Source: Lunatimonas sp.
Lineage (GTDB): Bacteria; Bacteroidota; Bacteroidia; Cytophagales; Cyclobacteriaceae
DNA length: 33,039 nucleotides
Direction: 5' to 3'
NCBI RefSeq assembly: GCF_020832325.1
Contig: NZ_JAFIEU010000004.1
Span: 1-33,039 of the forward strand
Every line of letters begins with the position of its first letter. The first letter of the stretch is position 1. Positions 32,908-33,039 of this stretch are shown one piece after another. The notes beneath the pieces are model-generated. The model worked only from the letters and a program-made list of their open reading frames with translations, was not told the origin of the DNA and ran no database searches. Both the position numbers and the translations under genes were made by a program.

Positions 32908-33039
32908 CTACAAATCCTCGTACCATTTTTCCTCAAAGGTGTAGGCACTTTGGACGTCGGCCCTCAGCACGCGGTATACCATCCAAAGTACAAGTATAGG
33001 GCTGGCGGAGAACATAAATAGGATAATAGCTGTGTTTAA
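32908..33039 (-). CDS. C-terminal part of a small membrane protein, cut by the window edge
   Basis: The minus strand is open from the right edge to a TAG at 32908-32910, giving 43 residues. It has one membrane segment, ending SASPILVLWMVYRVLRADV, and an acidic tail YTFEEKWYEDL. This resembles short (about 50-residue) single-pass Bacteroidota proteins with a hydrophobic segment, a VLWMVY-like motif and a tail ending YEDL. The start lies just beyond the window. It ends about 70 bases upstream of the lipoprotein gene start on the same strand. Function unknown. Confidence 0.6.
   Translation of the reverse strand, partial: LNTAIILFMFSASPILVLWMVYRVLRADVQSAYTFEEKWYEDL

Overview
The window looks like a chromosomal segment of a Bacteroidota bacterium, most likely class Cytophagia (Cyclobacteriaceae-like; family placement is inference). 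The grounds are two SusC/SusD outer-membrane nutrient-uptake pairs, many lipoproteins whose Cys follows a short hydrophobic stretch, Tat-type leaders on sugar-isomerase-like TIM-barrel proteins, paired DUF1080 domains, weak Shine-Dalgarno sites and several matches to the Bacteroidota -7 promoter element TAnnTTTG. I see no rRNA, tRNA, CRISPR array, transposase or phage gene.

Layout. 1-1600: a hairpin-rich stretch, a compact AT-richer pair (RidA-type deaminase, YdeI/OmpD-associated protein) and a 91-bp tandem repeat starting at the stop codon of the second gene; this resembles an inserted cassette. 1650-2546: a secreted TIM-barrel isomerase-like protein (+). 2613-7330: first SusD/SusC pair (-). 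7655-10672: a leftward cluster of DoxX membrane protein, Tat-exported isomerase-like protein and a two-domain DUF1080 lipoprotein. 10918-12573: Na/Pi cotransporter-like protein (+). 12595-15381: UspA, phosphotriesterase-like lipoprotein and polyphosphate glucokinase (all -). 15889-17832: a third Tat-type isomerase-like protein (+) converging on a pirin (-). 17922-21079: outer-membrane barrel protein (-), rfbA (+), M28 peptidase (-). 21376-24365: a large glycosidase-like lipoprotein and a Uma2-type nuclease (+). 24502-30896: NPP-type phosphodiesterase and the second SusD/SusC pair (-), with a divergent TetR-type regulator at 31079. 31706-33039: a beta-propeller-like lipoprotein and the 3' end of a small membrane protein cut by the window edge.

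How the genes may work together. The two SusC/SusD pairs should import oligomeric or glycosidic ligands. DUF1080 proteins belong to the 3-keto-glycoside-cleaving family and are commonly found with TIM-barrel isomerase-like partners; here one two-domain DUF1080 protein sits with three exported isomerase-like proteins, a PTE-like hydrolase and a glucokinase within 14 kb. No Gfo/Idh/MocA dehydrogenase, which would make the 3-keto substrate, is in the window. The second SusC/SusD pair is probably controlled by the divergent TetR protein, because a perfect 9+2+9 inverted repeat lies between them. A 30-bp near-palindrome in the pirin promoter region suggests a second regulated promoter whose regulator is not in view. 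Start sites, promoters and pathway assignments are read by eye and no database search was run.
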